Below, one piece after another: positions 53,010 to 64,000 of a stretch of 64,000 bases of DNA (positions are counted from its first letter, which is position 1; every line of letters starts with the position of its first letter). The notes under the pieces were generated by a model. It searched no databases and was not told the origin of the DNA. It saw only the letters and a program-made list of their open reading frames with translations. Origin of the DNA: Amoebophrya sp. A120. Lineage: Eukaryota; Sar; Dinophyceae; Syndiniales; Amoebophryaceae. Both the position numbers and the translations under genes were made by a program. The stretch lies in the NCBI GenBank assembly GCA_905178155.1, contig CAJINV010000004.1, positions 11,143,655 to 11,207,654 of the forward strand, written 5' to 3'.

Positions 53010-56000
53010 CTAACCGGTTCCCGATAACAGTTGCATGGTGCTGTCGATGCCGCCGTTCTTTTGCATGCTTTGCAGCTTTGACCCGATGTTTGACTGGAAG
53101 TCGGCGTTGCTGGTGAGCGACATGATCTTTCCACCCACACTGTTCATGCTTTTGGGCATCGACTGCGCGTGGTTGGCGATCAGGTAGCTCCGGACCGCGC
53201 CCTTGGTGGCCAAGCCGCCGGCGCCCGCCCGGATCAGCTCCTTTTTCTCTTCGTTGGTCAATTTTTTCGTGCCGGCGCCCGCGTCGTCGTCCTGCGCGAC
53301 CTTTTTCGCCAGGGACTTGGCGACCATCGGCTTGAAGCCGGAGGTGATCAGGGCCTGCTCGGTCTCCCCCAGGTCCAGACAGGTGTCGGCCGCCACCTCC
53401 ACCGAGGCCAGACTGTAGGTGCTCATCATCGCGGACGAAAGCACCTGTTTGTCAGTCGCGTCCTCGACGAGGGACTGGAGGCCCGCAATGCCCTCCTCGG
53501 CATTCACGCCCGCGTTTTCCATCGCTTCCTTGTCTTGCTCAGTCAAATCATCTGAGGGGGGAGCCTGTTGTAGAATTGTATCCGAAAATTAAACATAAGT
53601 AGACACGCAAAACATCTTCACAAACTCAAACTCGTATGCAAGCAATGTTATATGTTTTCATAAAACAACTGGAACTGAGATGATGATCTTGTGGAATCTG
53701 CACGCCAAGTTCGTCAGCACGCATGATGACAGAGAGAGTCAGCCATTCGCGCTTCCGGACAGTAAGGAAAAGCACGGATAACAAGAAGCCACAGTGCCTA
53801 TCTTCCACTTCTAGCCAGCGAGAGCGAATTCTTTTATTTGCATGACACTGGACCTGGAGTTTGCATCACGTGAAGATTGAAATAAAGCCTCTTAATCTGC
53901 GATGCTGGATGAAGTACTAGAACTAGTGAACCAACATTTCCAATCGTACCTCCTCCGGGTTTTCCACCATGGCCTTCGCCGCTTTCTTCGCGTAGCCCAT
54001 TGTGAACCCCTTATCCACGAGTACCGTTTCGATCTGTGCCGCGTCGCGGATGAAGGCGATCTCGCCGCTGTCCTCCAGCGCGGACTGCACGGTGTACTCG
54101 TAGTCGTCGGGCTTCGTGGTGGGTGCGGCCTTGGCCGCCACCTTCCGCGCCGCCACGTAGTTTCGCAGCGTGCCCATGGTTTCCACGCCCCCGAAGCCCA
54201 TGTCCTTCAGGATGGTCATGTCCGACTCCGCTATCAAGTTGTTCACGTGGCCGTCCGTGGTGGCCTTCTGCGCGATGCGCTTCGCGTCCGACCGAGCGAA
54301 GCCGCCGTTCACCAGCACCTCCTCGATGTCGTTGCGCTCCGCCTCCGCGGCCTCGGCAAACAGCTCCTTGTCGTCCTCCGTCAGGGCCCCGGCGGAGGTC
54401 GCGGTCTCGGGCGGCAGCGCCAGGTCCTCGGCGGTCTCCGTCGGCCCCGACGCGGCGCCAGCGGTGAGCAGGTCGGCTAGCTCCTGTTCGTCCTCGTCCT
54501 CCTTGGCTGGTTCGGTCGGCGCTACCCCCATGCCGATGTCGTCGTCCACGAACTCCTCTATGTCGGGTCTCGCGCAGCACGGCAGACAGGAACAGGGGCC
54601 CGGGTTTGGGCGGTTCACCTTCCGCCGCACGGCGGTCACCGCCGCGGTGGCCACGTCCGCCTGCTTCTCCTGCTTGCCCACCGCCTGTTCGGCGATGACC
54701 AGGTTCAGCAGCTGCGCGTCGCGGTCGTCTCCCTCCATGGTGGTCAGGTCCAGGTCCGCCAGCGCCTGGAGGTCCTGCGGGGTCTGCGGGACCGCCTCGT
54801 CGTGCTTCAGCACCATCTTCCGCGCCTTGCCCCGCGCGAAGGCGGGCGAAAAGCCCTGCTGCAACATCACCTTCTCCGCCTCCCCGAAGGTCAGGCTCAC
54901 CAGCGTCTCCGTCTGCAGCTTCTTCTTCTCCTTCGCGACGAACTGGGTGACCATGTCCGCCACCTCCGCCTGTCCGAACACAATCTGCTCCAGAAAGGCC
55001 AGGTCCGCGGTCACCTCCGGGTCGCGCCGGTTGGTCCCGAGCTTCTGCGCGCGGGTCAGCCCGCCGCGCAGCTCCGCGGACTCGATCTCCCCGTTCAGGC
55101 CCATGGCCCCGATGTTGTGGGCGCGCAGCTCCTTGATCTTCTCCTTTTCCCGCCTTGGCATCGCGAGGTTGTTCGCCTTCACGAACCCGGTGAAATTCTC
55201 CGCCACCTCCGCGTTCTCGAACACCAGCTGTTCCAACAGGGCCAGATCGGCAGCCAGCGCCTTCTTGCCCGTCTGCCCGATGCGCTCCACCTTCATCCAT
55301 CCCTCCACCTGCTCGGCCATCTCGGGCTCGTTCATCACCAGCTGCTCCAGCGTTTTCAGATCCTGCTTGTAGGTCTCCTTCCGGCCCCCGCCCCCGATTT
55401 TATTCGCGGTCATGAATTTCTGGACTTTGGTCGCCACCATGGGGTCGCCGAACGCGATCTTCTCGAGGGTCTGCAGGTCCGCGACCACATTCTGCTTTCG
55501 CTGCTTCTTGACGAGCTCCATCTTGCGCTCCGCCATGCCCGCAAACTCTACCTCGCCGAACTGGGCCTGTTCCAGTAGCCCGATGTCCCCGACCACGCCC
55601 AGCAGCGCCATGTCGCCCGTGTTGGGGCCGACGTTGCGCAGCTTCTCCTTGCGGATGAAGGTGTCCCACTTGCCCGCGGTCTCGGCGTCCCCGAGCGGCC
55701 CGAGGTGCTCCAGGATGCGCAGGTCGGCCGCGGTGGCGCCGTCCCCGTTGATGGACCCGTCGTAGTACAGCGTTTCGGCCGCTTTCGCCGCGAAGGTGGG
55801 CGTGAACCCCACGCGCTTCATCACGGACTCGGCCTCGCCGAGCGAGTACACGCACTGGGTGTCCGTGTAGATGTTGTCGTTCACGAACCGGCGCTTGTCT
55901 GTCTTTATGCGGCACCGCTTCTCGAGCCACCCGCGCATCTGCGCGGCCTCCGCGCCGCCGGTCAGCCCCAGTCGCTCCAGGATGCGCAGGTCCGTTTCGT

Positions 56001-59000
56001 CGGTCGCGATCGGGATCTTGTCGTTGGGGTCCGCGCCCGCGTTCGCCTCGCGCGCGCGGTTGCCCCGCGCCTTCAGAAAGCCCTCAATCAGCTCGCCGCG
56101 CTCCGCCGCGGCGTACACCGGGTCGTAGTAGCCGTCCGCGGTCACGTGCGTCTGGTGCTTCTTCATCCGGGCGAGGGCGGCCTCCAGCCCGCCCGTGGTG
56201 GCGGTTTCGTAGTCGCCGCGGTTCGGCAGGTACCCGCCCCCGGCGGTCAGAATCTCCTGTTTCCTCTTCGCCTTCGAGAAGGCCTCTTGCCAGCTCGTGC
56301 CCTCGCTCGCCACCTCGTACTGCTCGGGGGGCGCCCAGCCGCCGTCCGCGGCCAGCGGATTCATCATCTGCTTCGCGACCTTTTTCGCGTAGTCCGCCGT
56401 GAACCCCGCGCCGCGGAGCGCCGTCTCCACCTCGCGGTGCGCGCACTGGTACGCGGTCTCGGTCTGGATCAGGGGGAACAGGTGGTGCAACTTTGTCGTC
56501 TCGGGCGTGAAGTCCAGCTCCCGCAGCACCGCCACGTCGGAGGGCGAGCTGGCGTAGGGCCAGCCGCCGTCGACGCCCAGCGAGTTCTGAAACTTCACGC
56601 ACTCCTTCGCGGCCTGCTTCGCAAAGTCCGGGGTGAAGCCGAAGGACAGCAGACAGTTCTCGAAGTCGCCAAACTCCAGTGACTCGCCCGCCACCGCGAG
56701 TGGGTCCAGGCGGGAGATCGCGTTCGGGGCCCGCAGCCACGCCTTCACGTAGCCGCGCAACTCGCCAACGGACTCGGCGCCGCCGAAGCCCAACCTCTCA
56801 AACACCGTCGTGTTCACGCCCTTCGCGGGGAGAATCTTTGTCTTGTCCACCACCCGCGGGTCCCACAGTTGCCGGGCTAGGGCGGTCGCGTACTTCTGCG
56901 CGAATCCCATGTTCAGCAGCGCCTTTGTAACCTCCGCGGTCGAGAAGTCGAACAACTGGTTGTCTCCGACGTACCCAATGGGCACGTCCTGGAGGTGTTG
57001 CGGGAGGTTTTCCCGCTTCAGGTTGGCCGGGTCGAAGGGGTCCAGTGCCTCGGCGGTGTCGCCGGTGTACTTCCCTTTCTTGTTTTTCTTGCCGCCGGTT
57101 TTACCAACCTGCATGTGCACTATCCCGTAGGTGTCAAACACGTCCCGGCGGCCGGGGCCGTAGGGGTCGTCGTCGCGCCCCCCCGGGTGCTGGTTCGCGG
57201 TGTACCCGGGCCCGCCGCCGCCCGCCTTCCCACCGGGGTGGAACGGGGCCTTGCCGCGGTTCGCCTCCGAGGCCGCCTGGCCGGGCTGGCGGAAGAAGTT
57301 GTTGAACGGGTTTTTCTTGCCGTAGCTGTAACTTCGCTTCTTTTTTCCGCTCCCGTCGTCTTCGTCCCCGTTGTTATCGTTGAAATTGTTCCCGCCTATC
57401 CCGTGGAAAAACGTTCCAACCCCCTACTAGACTTCTTGGTCATGCAGAGATTCGCATGACCTCTTGTAAGGAGCTTTTGCAAAGCGCACCCTCGTATCAG
57501 GATCGGGACTCACTAGACTACAGACCCATAGAAGTTACTCTGCGCAACTGCATCTCGTCGCACTCGCCATACTAGTAAATCTAAAACTAGTATACGTACT
57601 CGAAAAAGTAAAGTGCCTACAATGCATACATAGAAAATTATCTACCAGTGCCATGATTTTGACTTCGGGGTAGTGACGTTTTTGCACAGGATACCGCTGT
57701 CGTTGTCGTCACCGCCACCACCTCCACCGCCCCCGCCGGGCGGTTTGCCCACGAGCCAATCTGGCCCTGGCGGAGGTCCACCTGGGGACCCCGGCTTGTT
57801 CTTGCCGCCCGATTTGTCTTTCGCTTTTCCCGACTGGTTGTTGTAGCTGCGGTTGTCGATGCTTTGGCCCGGGCCATAGTTGCCCATGCTTCCGCCGTCG
57901 AATTTCTTGCCACTATGGGTGGGGTTTCCCCCGCTTTCGGATTCGTCGTCGTCGTCGCCGTGACGACCGCCGCCACTCTTACTCGACCCGCCCGGGCCGC
58001 CACCGCTGCTATTATAGGGCCCGCCCTTATCTTTCTTTTTCTTCTTTTTCGAGCCGCCGTCGCTATCATCGTTGTTTCGACTGGAAAAAGAATCGTCGCC
58101 GGAATCGCCGGGGCGGCCCGACTTGTCCTTCTTTTTCTTCTTCGTGCCGCCGTCGGTCTCATCGTCTATGTTGGACGTGCTGCCGAAGGGGTCGTCCGAC
58201 TTCCGCCGCTTCTTGCCGCCATGGGAGTCGTCGCCCCCACCGCGCGCCGACGGGCGCGCCGACTTCCGTCCCCCGTCGCCGCCACGGGCGGACTTCCGGC
58301 CCCCGTCACCGCCGCGTGCGGAGGGCCGCGCGGACTTGCGGCCGCCGTCGTCCTTCCTCTTTCTCGACCCTGAGTCGCCGTCATCGTCGCGGTCGCTACC
58401 GCTTGTTGCGCCGCCCTTGTTATCCTTGCTGCGGTTCTTTTTATCATCCGGTCCGCCGCCGCCCGGCATCCTCGACTTGCGGTCCCTTGGCGTGCTACCG
58501 CCGTCTCCGGGGCTGCCCCCGCCCCCGCGCTGCGACTTGCGGTCGTCGCCCGGTCCACCGTGGCGTGCCGAGGGGCGCGCGGACTTCCGGCCGCCGGGTG
58601 GTCCCCCGGGCGTCTGCGACTTGCGCGCCTCCTTGTCCTTCTTCTTTCGGTCCTTATCCCGCTTTTTGATGTCGTCGCTCCACTTTTTCCGCACCAGGGC
58701 GCGCGCGTGCCCCGCGTCCTTCGTGTCCTTCGCGTTGTCCTGCACCGCCTGCTTGTCTTTCTTGTCCGTGGGCTTGGGCAGGTCCTGCTTGGGCGGGACG
58801 TTCGGGTCCAGCAGCTGGTCCGCCACCTTGTCGGCGTAGGGCGGCGTGAACCCGAACTCCTCCTCCAGCACCTTCTTCATGCGGTCCTTGGCTTTGTCGT
58901 TCTTCGGCGGTTTCGTGTCGTCGAAGTACTTCGGCCCCCGCTCTTCGTTGCCCGGCTTCTTCGGGTCCAGGATGTTTTGCATGTCCTGGCCCGTGAACAT

Positions 59001-62000
59001 CTTCTTCTTGTCCTTCAGGTCGTCGAGCACTTTGTTCTTAAAATCCTTCAGCGGGACTTTGTCGTCCGGGTGGTCGTCGTTGGGGTCGAACAGGTCCTTG
59101 AACTTCTGCTTGTCTTCCTTGGTGGCGTCGTTCAGGGCCACCGGGTCCTTGCCCCGGTTCTGGTACTTCTCGTCCAGCAGCATGCCGGCCAGCTTCTTGC
59201 GGAACTTCGCGGTGAAGGGCGCCAGCAGGTCCTCCACGTCCTTGCGCTTCACCCAGCTGGTGTCGCCGCCGGCGCCGAACTTCTCCTCGTACTCGCCCAG
59301 CAGCCGGCACCCGCCCCACCCGCGCCCGGCCACGAACCCGCGCATCACGGCCACGTGCGCGTGGTTGCTCATGTCGAAGGCCTGCAGCAACATCAGGTCG
59401 TCCTCGCCCGCCTTCACGATCTTGTCCTCGTCCTTGGTCTTCGCGTCGTTCAACTGCTTGGCCAGGGCGACCGCGTAGTCCTCCGTGAACCCCTGCGCGA
59501 CGAGCACGGCGGCCACGTCCAGCTGGGTGGGGCCGACGAGGTCGAGCTTGCCGTCCTTGGCGTCGTCGAAGTCCTTCTTGTTGGTGACCAGCTTCATCGC
59601 GTGCTGCTGGAACCGGGTGTCCGAGGTTCCCGTGTCCTCCAGACTGAGCGCCGCCATGGCCATCGAGGGCCGCGCGGACGTGGCCGCCATGGAGGCGCGG
59701 GTGCTGGTGGGCATCTGCGAGGGCATCATGGAGGCCCGGGTACTGGCCATGGTGTTCTTCATGTCCCCCGGGAGCCCCCCGCACACCTCGCGCACGTCCC
59801 GCACCAGCAGCCGCGCGCCCACCTGCGCGCCGCACAGCTCCGCCAGCTTACTGCGGTCCTTGTGCGCCAGGAACGCGTCGTCGAACGGCAGCACATCCCG
59901 CACCGACGGGTCCGTGATCTGAAGGCAGACCTTCTTCGCGCCCTCGTTGGTCAAGCCCTTCCGCAGCAGCTTCTTGAAGATCTTCTCCACCTCGGGGTTT
60001 TGCCGCGCTTTTTCCCATTTGTCGTCCTTGTCCATGTTTGGCTCTGCGGAATCGATCGGGCCCCTTGCGGATTTCCGCCCGGCCGGCGACCGCGTGGACG
60101 CCGGGCTCACGCTCTTGCGGGTCGACGCCATGTCCCCGCGGGTGGAGGCCATGTTCCCGTAATCGTAGTCCCGCGCGGAGATCATCTGCGACTTGCGCGC
60201 GCCCCCCCCGCCGCCGGTCTTCTTCTCCTGCTTCACGATCTCCTTCTTTTTCCGGACCTGCGACTTTAGCTCGTTCATGCGCGCCGTCTCCGCCTGCGTG
60301 GGCGCCGCGGGCATCTGCGAGGCCAGCTGGGCGTCGGCGGCGGCGGTCTGCGCCGGCTTGCGGGTGCGCACTTTGCGCGTCTTCTGCGTCTTCACGCGCT
60401 GCACCATCGAGGGCCGCATGCCGCTGGTGTCCATCTGCGACGGCATGGCGCTCACCACGGCGTCCGTGGCGGCCCCGGCCGCCTGGTGCAGCTCCTGCAG
60501 CGCCTCGCGCGCCATCCCGAAGTTGTCGCCCTGCATGAACCCGAAGGCGTCCAGGTGCTCCAGCAGGTTCGCGGGCAGCTCTTGGTCTGGCTTGTTCCCG
60601 GGGTTGCAAATCGCCTTCGCCAGCATCCCCGCGACGATGGCGTCCATGCCGAGCTCCTTCATCAGCACCACCTGGTCCTCCTCCGCGATGCCCGGTATGT
60701 TGTGGTTCAGCTTCAGCACCCGCCGGGCCTCCCCGATGGTTTTGCAGTTGCAGCCGCAGTTGATCAGCGCCATCAGGTCGCTCTCGGCGTCCGGCTTTTT
60801 CAGCTCCGTACTGTTGGCGCGGTTGGGGTCTGCGATTTTGGCCGCGAGTTGGTTCGCGAATTCTTCGCTCGCGCCGTTGTTCTTCAGCAGTTGGCACACG
60901 TCCGATTCCTCCAGCGGCTCCGCATCGTCGCTCTCCGCGCTTTCTCCCTCGGCACGCGGCATGTTGCCACTGAACATCTTCTTGCTGATGGGGCCGTCAC
61001 CGCCGGCAGCAGCATCTGTTCCCGTCTCATTCCCGGAAACATCTTCCGTGCTATCTGCTACAACTGCTGCAGCTCCTGCTGTAGTCCCCTCGCTAGAAGC
61101 TGCGCCGTCCTCGCTCTTCTTGTTTCCACCGCCACACCCAATTGCGAGTCCGACGATGAGACCTATCAGAAGCACGGCACCTCCGGCGGCGATACCGGCG
61201 ATCGCGCCAACAGACATTCCCGTACTCGCCGCGCCGTCTGCGCTCGCCGTCCCGTCGTCTCCGGTTTTTCGAAATAACTGCTCTTTGTTCATCTCGCGGA
61301 AAAACAAAAACCTGTTTGCGAGTTGCAAGAAGGACGGGAAAAGCAACTGGTCGCGGGGGTCCTGTCGTGTTTCTGCTAACTCTGCAGGATCTAGTTGCAG
61401 CTCATCTGCCGGCCGTGCAGAAGGAGCTGTTATTTCCGACTTAGACGCTGAAGTGTCGAAATCGTCCTCCGCTGAGATCGTCTGTTGTGCCCGAGGTAAG
61501 TCGTCACCCGGGAGTGGTATGCTGGCGTGTTCACCACTATGATCGGCTTGCTCAAGAAAGTCTTCTTCACCTTGTGGTTCCCCGAACGGAACTGCGTCTT
61601 CTGGTGCAACAGAGCCAGCGACGGTTGTACTAGCACGGCTAGGGGCCGGAACATAAATTTCCTCTCTACTTTCTGGATCAAGGAGAAACGAGTGGTCTTC
61701 GTTAGTTGTACTACTGCTAGGTGTCGCGGCTTTCCTCCGCAAGGACTCTAGGACTGCTGGTCGCGACCCTTGCCTGTTGTCGATTACCGAAGTAGATGTA
61801 GTGCCGGTTTCTGATGGCGGGCCGGGACGGGACGAGACGTTTTCATCAACAATCCTGTCGTTTGACGGTGAAATGAATGAAGAGTCGTCTTCTACCCTGT
61901 GGGCGTAGAGGTTGTCTTCCGCGTGGTCCCTCATCCCTTTTATGCGCCTGGCCGTGCGTCTGCGGCCTTTCCTCTGCGCCTCCCGCTGCGCCCGCATGAA

Positions 62001-62216
62001 GGGGGAAAGCCGACCCACTCCCCGCAGGCTGGTGGACTGGGCTCGACGCTGCTCTCGCGCCGCCGAAATGTAGTAGCCTTTTCCCGCCGTGTCCAGGATA
62101 GAGGCACTCCACGGGGCGAGCAGCCACACCGCCGGCCGGGAGAGCATCCTGCACAGCAGTAAAAGCATCTGGTAGGAGAAGGTGGGTCCGCGTCGTTTCA
62201 TTCTGTTGGTCGACAA
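53010..62216 (-). CDS. giant membrane-anchored protein with an unrecognised repeat
   Basis: Three exons (62216-57694, 57391-53950, 53564-53010) total 8,520 nt, 2,839 residues. The first join crosses an introner-like intron ('DSGIGGNNF'); the second uses a GAG/GTACG donor and an ACAACAG acceptor. The N-terminus has a hydrophobic stretch (17-37) and a clear membrane span (about 333-361), preceded by an acidic Ser-rich region. A repeated motif of the form L..xGFTxxYAxxhAKxhxxP recurs about 13 times, for example at exon-1 residues 443, 745, 903 and 1113 and many times in exon 2. It is usually followed by DLxxLExLGfgxxE. A Lys/Ser/Arg-rich disordered region ('GRKSARPSARGGDGGRKSAR') separates two repeat-rich halves. 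Cys-rich 'CSCLPCCARP' lies in exon 2. No known domain is recognised; a scaffold or surface role is a guess. Confidence 0.85.
54922..55485 (-). repeat. coding array of ADLxxLEQL half-repeats
   Basis: Four units of 30-90 residues spacing: 'ADLQTLEKIAFGDPMVATKV', 'QDLKTLEQLVMNEPEMAEQV', 'ADLALLEQLVFENAEVAENF' and 'ADLAFLEQIVFGQAEVADMV'. They are copies of the second half of the larger repeat without the GFTxxYA half. Confidence 0.85.
57397..57693. mobile_element. introner-like intron, AAAAACG family, joins the giant gene
   Basis: 297 bp. Ends are TATCCCGTGGAAAAACGTTC and GACGTTTTTGCACAGGATA, an inverted repeat close to that at 19207. Flanks CCGCC and CCGCT are a duplication with one difference. 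Excision connects two long frames that otherwise look like separate genes. Confidence 0.88.
57790..58635 (-). repeat. coding Lys/Ser/Arg/Gly-rich low-complexity region
   Basis: Repeated 'RKSARPSAR' and 'KKKKKDK' blocks with Gly/Asp linkers in exon 1 of the giant gene. The repeated R-K-S and S-A-R patterns look like sites for basophilic kinases. Related 'STRASM' repeats lie further upstream. Confidence 0.75.
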
Positions 62217-64000
62217 CTACGCAAATAAAGGACAAGCAAGAAATGAAACTGAAACTGATACAAATTGGTTTTACTTTTCAAGGAAAACTGTGTAAATTTT
62301 GCTCTCATGGACTCATCACCCACCGTAGTACACGAGCGGGGGCTCGTGGATGAAGGTAGAAAGCATTAGCACATCAGGTGAAATCAAGAAAAAGTTGTTG
62401 CGTCATTGTCTTGGGATGATGGTGAACGTGATAAAACAAATATGGGAAAATGTTAAAATAGAAAAGGACAAGCGGTGCTACTTTTTTCTAATAATCACCT
62501 CCTACGAAGTGGTGCTTCGTGGAGCATCTAGTCCGGAACTAGAATCATCTTGGGAGAAATGACTCTCGCTCCGAGAACAGACGATGATTGGGGAAGATAT
62601 AACTAGCAACCACCTGTCAGGCACAATCAGATGAAAATATTTTTGAAATAAATACGAACAGAAACTTCAAATCTGAATGAATCCTCGTCACGACGCACTG
62701 CAAGCAAACACCGCTGGACGAGAAGAAATTTTCGTGCACGAGTTTGCTTCTTCTGACACTTTGCACGAAGAGAAAGTTGCTTGATGTACGAGCACGAGTC
62801 CGAAATTCACATAAGCAATAGCTACGCTGGCACACAGAGAGGACGAAAGCAAAACAAGTCCGCCACTCAGTAAATAAATACGACCGATTTTTATATCATC
62901 ACCATCCAAAGTTGAAGTTGTACGAAAACCGATGTTGCAAGACCTTTCCGATCCTCGTCCTTCTAGCCAATGTGCGACGCTGCATCAACGACGTGCTGGA
63001 AGACGAATACTACGAGTTTTGATACCATTCACAAAGAGTAAAAGTACGACCACCGATTGCCTTCACAGAGAGACGGAATTACGCGAATGAGGAACGTGAA
63101 AGCGACAAACCACAATGTCAATGCCCGAATTCGTGCATGTGTGATAGTGAGGTACTAGATGGAGACTCTCATTTGATAAGCAAGACCGCGAACTCACAAC
63201 AAGGCTGAAAAGCGAAAGGGACTCTTGCACAAACAGAACAAGAATTCCTTTTCCTTCCTCACAGCGCCTGTTATTACTTTTAAGTACTTTACGCAGCTTG
63301 AACCTGAACTTTTTCATAAAAACATATAAACAGTAACGGAAACAGTATCATTCGATGTGTTGAGAGCTTGTCTTGGCGGCAGACGGCTCCTCTTTCTCGG
63401 ACAGGACTGCTAGACGCTTCCACGACCACCTGCTACACAGATACTCAATAAACAAGGTGGTGTTGTGGTGCGTGTATCGATTTGTGTCAATATCGCCCCA
63501 CGTAGCAGTCTTCATCAGCTTGAGATGTTCCAAGCTGCGCACTAATGCGATTTAGATTTTAATGGGCACTTCATGTGATCGCGGTGCTCCAGGCTTCGGC
63601 TTGGTGATCACGACCATTGGTGTGAAAGCTGTAGAAGTTTCAGCTTCAAACAACACCACTTCGACTCCCTCGGCGCAGTAGCATATTACACAGGGGGGCT
63701 GTTTGAACCATTTTGACGTAGCAACACAAAGAAATTGAAGTAAGTATGCTCATTTCACCTCGTCGGGTATAGATGTGGAGGATCCGAAGCAGGCGGAGCT
63801 GGATAAGGATTGAGGCTAACCAGGAAAGCTGTACTTATGACTCGCCCTTGCTGCATCATCCACAATGGTCTTGCAAGAGATCGCAATCGCAAAGTCAACG
63901 CGCGGCGCATGTCTTAAAAAGTCGAGCAGGATGTACTACACATCATGTACGAACCTAGTACGAGAGTGGTCAACTACAAGCGGGCTGTTTGTTAAGATAG
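62217..64000. other. terminal spacer, no gene seen
   Basis: Upstream of the giant gene. Only short, composition-driven frames, for example 62688-62909 on the minus strand with one hydrophobic stretch. No introner termini are visible, so there is no sign of a further gene before the window ends. Confidence 0.4.

Noticed and set aside
54170..55372. A 400-codon plus-strand frame inside the giant gene
   Set aside because: The minus-strand frame carries the repeated motifs; the plus frame is a shadow created by high GC content and regular codon use. The same holds for 58560-60269 and 60193-61542.

Overview
This is protist nuclear DNA, most likely from a syndinian dinoflagellate of the Amoebophrya type. 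That placement is an inference from three things seen here. Genes carry eukaryotic introns. The genes include a ciliary BBSome subunit, a leishmanolysin-type peptidase and an mRNA cap methyltransferase. Many introns are themselves mobile-looking elements with terminal inverted repeats and target-site duplications, a trait I recall being reported for Amoebophrya. No rRNA, tRNA or CRISPR array was recognised.

Layout. Every well-supported gene lies on the minus strand, so the window reads as one unidirectional cluster from right to left. From the left: a TFIIB-like factor (20-1606); cap guanine-N7 methyltransferase (2789-5596); a five-exon membrane protein (6649-11476); BBS5 (12060-14455); a multi-exon membrane protein (15256-16408); a small membrane ORF (17575-17796); a coiled-coil protein (19073-20395); a longer coiled-coil protein with ordinary introns (22820-25596); a small Cys/Ala/Gly-rich protein (26419-26706); an APH-fold kinase-like protein (27870-30272); a small Cys-motif protein (30935-31192); an ASNSD1-like protein (31905-35365); an armadillo-like protein (36315-40673); a Ser/Pro-rich protein (41896-42662); a membrane-anchored leishmanolysin (42887-49121); AATF/Bfr2 (50246-51787); and a membrane-anchored repeat protein of about 2,839 residues (53010-62216). 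Exons are GC-rich and spacers AT-rich.

The main discovery is a set of 20 introner-like introns (149-307 bp, one enlarged to 1,676 bp) in nine genes. Each starts near TAT(C/G) and ends near (C/G)ATA, has inverted termini, and is usually flanked by a 5-bp direct repeat. Removing the element plus one repeat copy joins the exons in frame in nearly every case; BBS5 comes out at 357 codons, ASNSD1 at 978 and the giant protein at 2,839. Near-identical elements occur in opposite orientations relative to transcription, so recognition seems independent of orientation. Canonical GT-AG introns coexist with them.

Other notable items: a 1.5-kb foldback element with a TAA duplication nested inside one introner; a 1.48-kb insertion in the armadillo gene flanked by a perfect 40-bp copy of exon sequence; and a repeat motif in the giant protein that I do not recognise from any named family.
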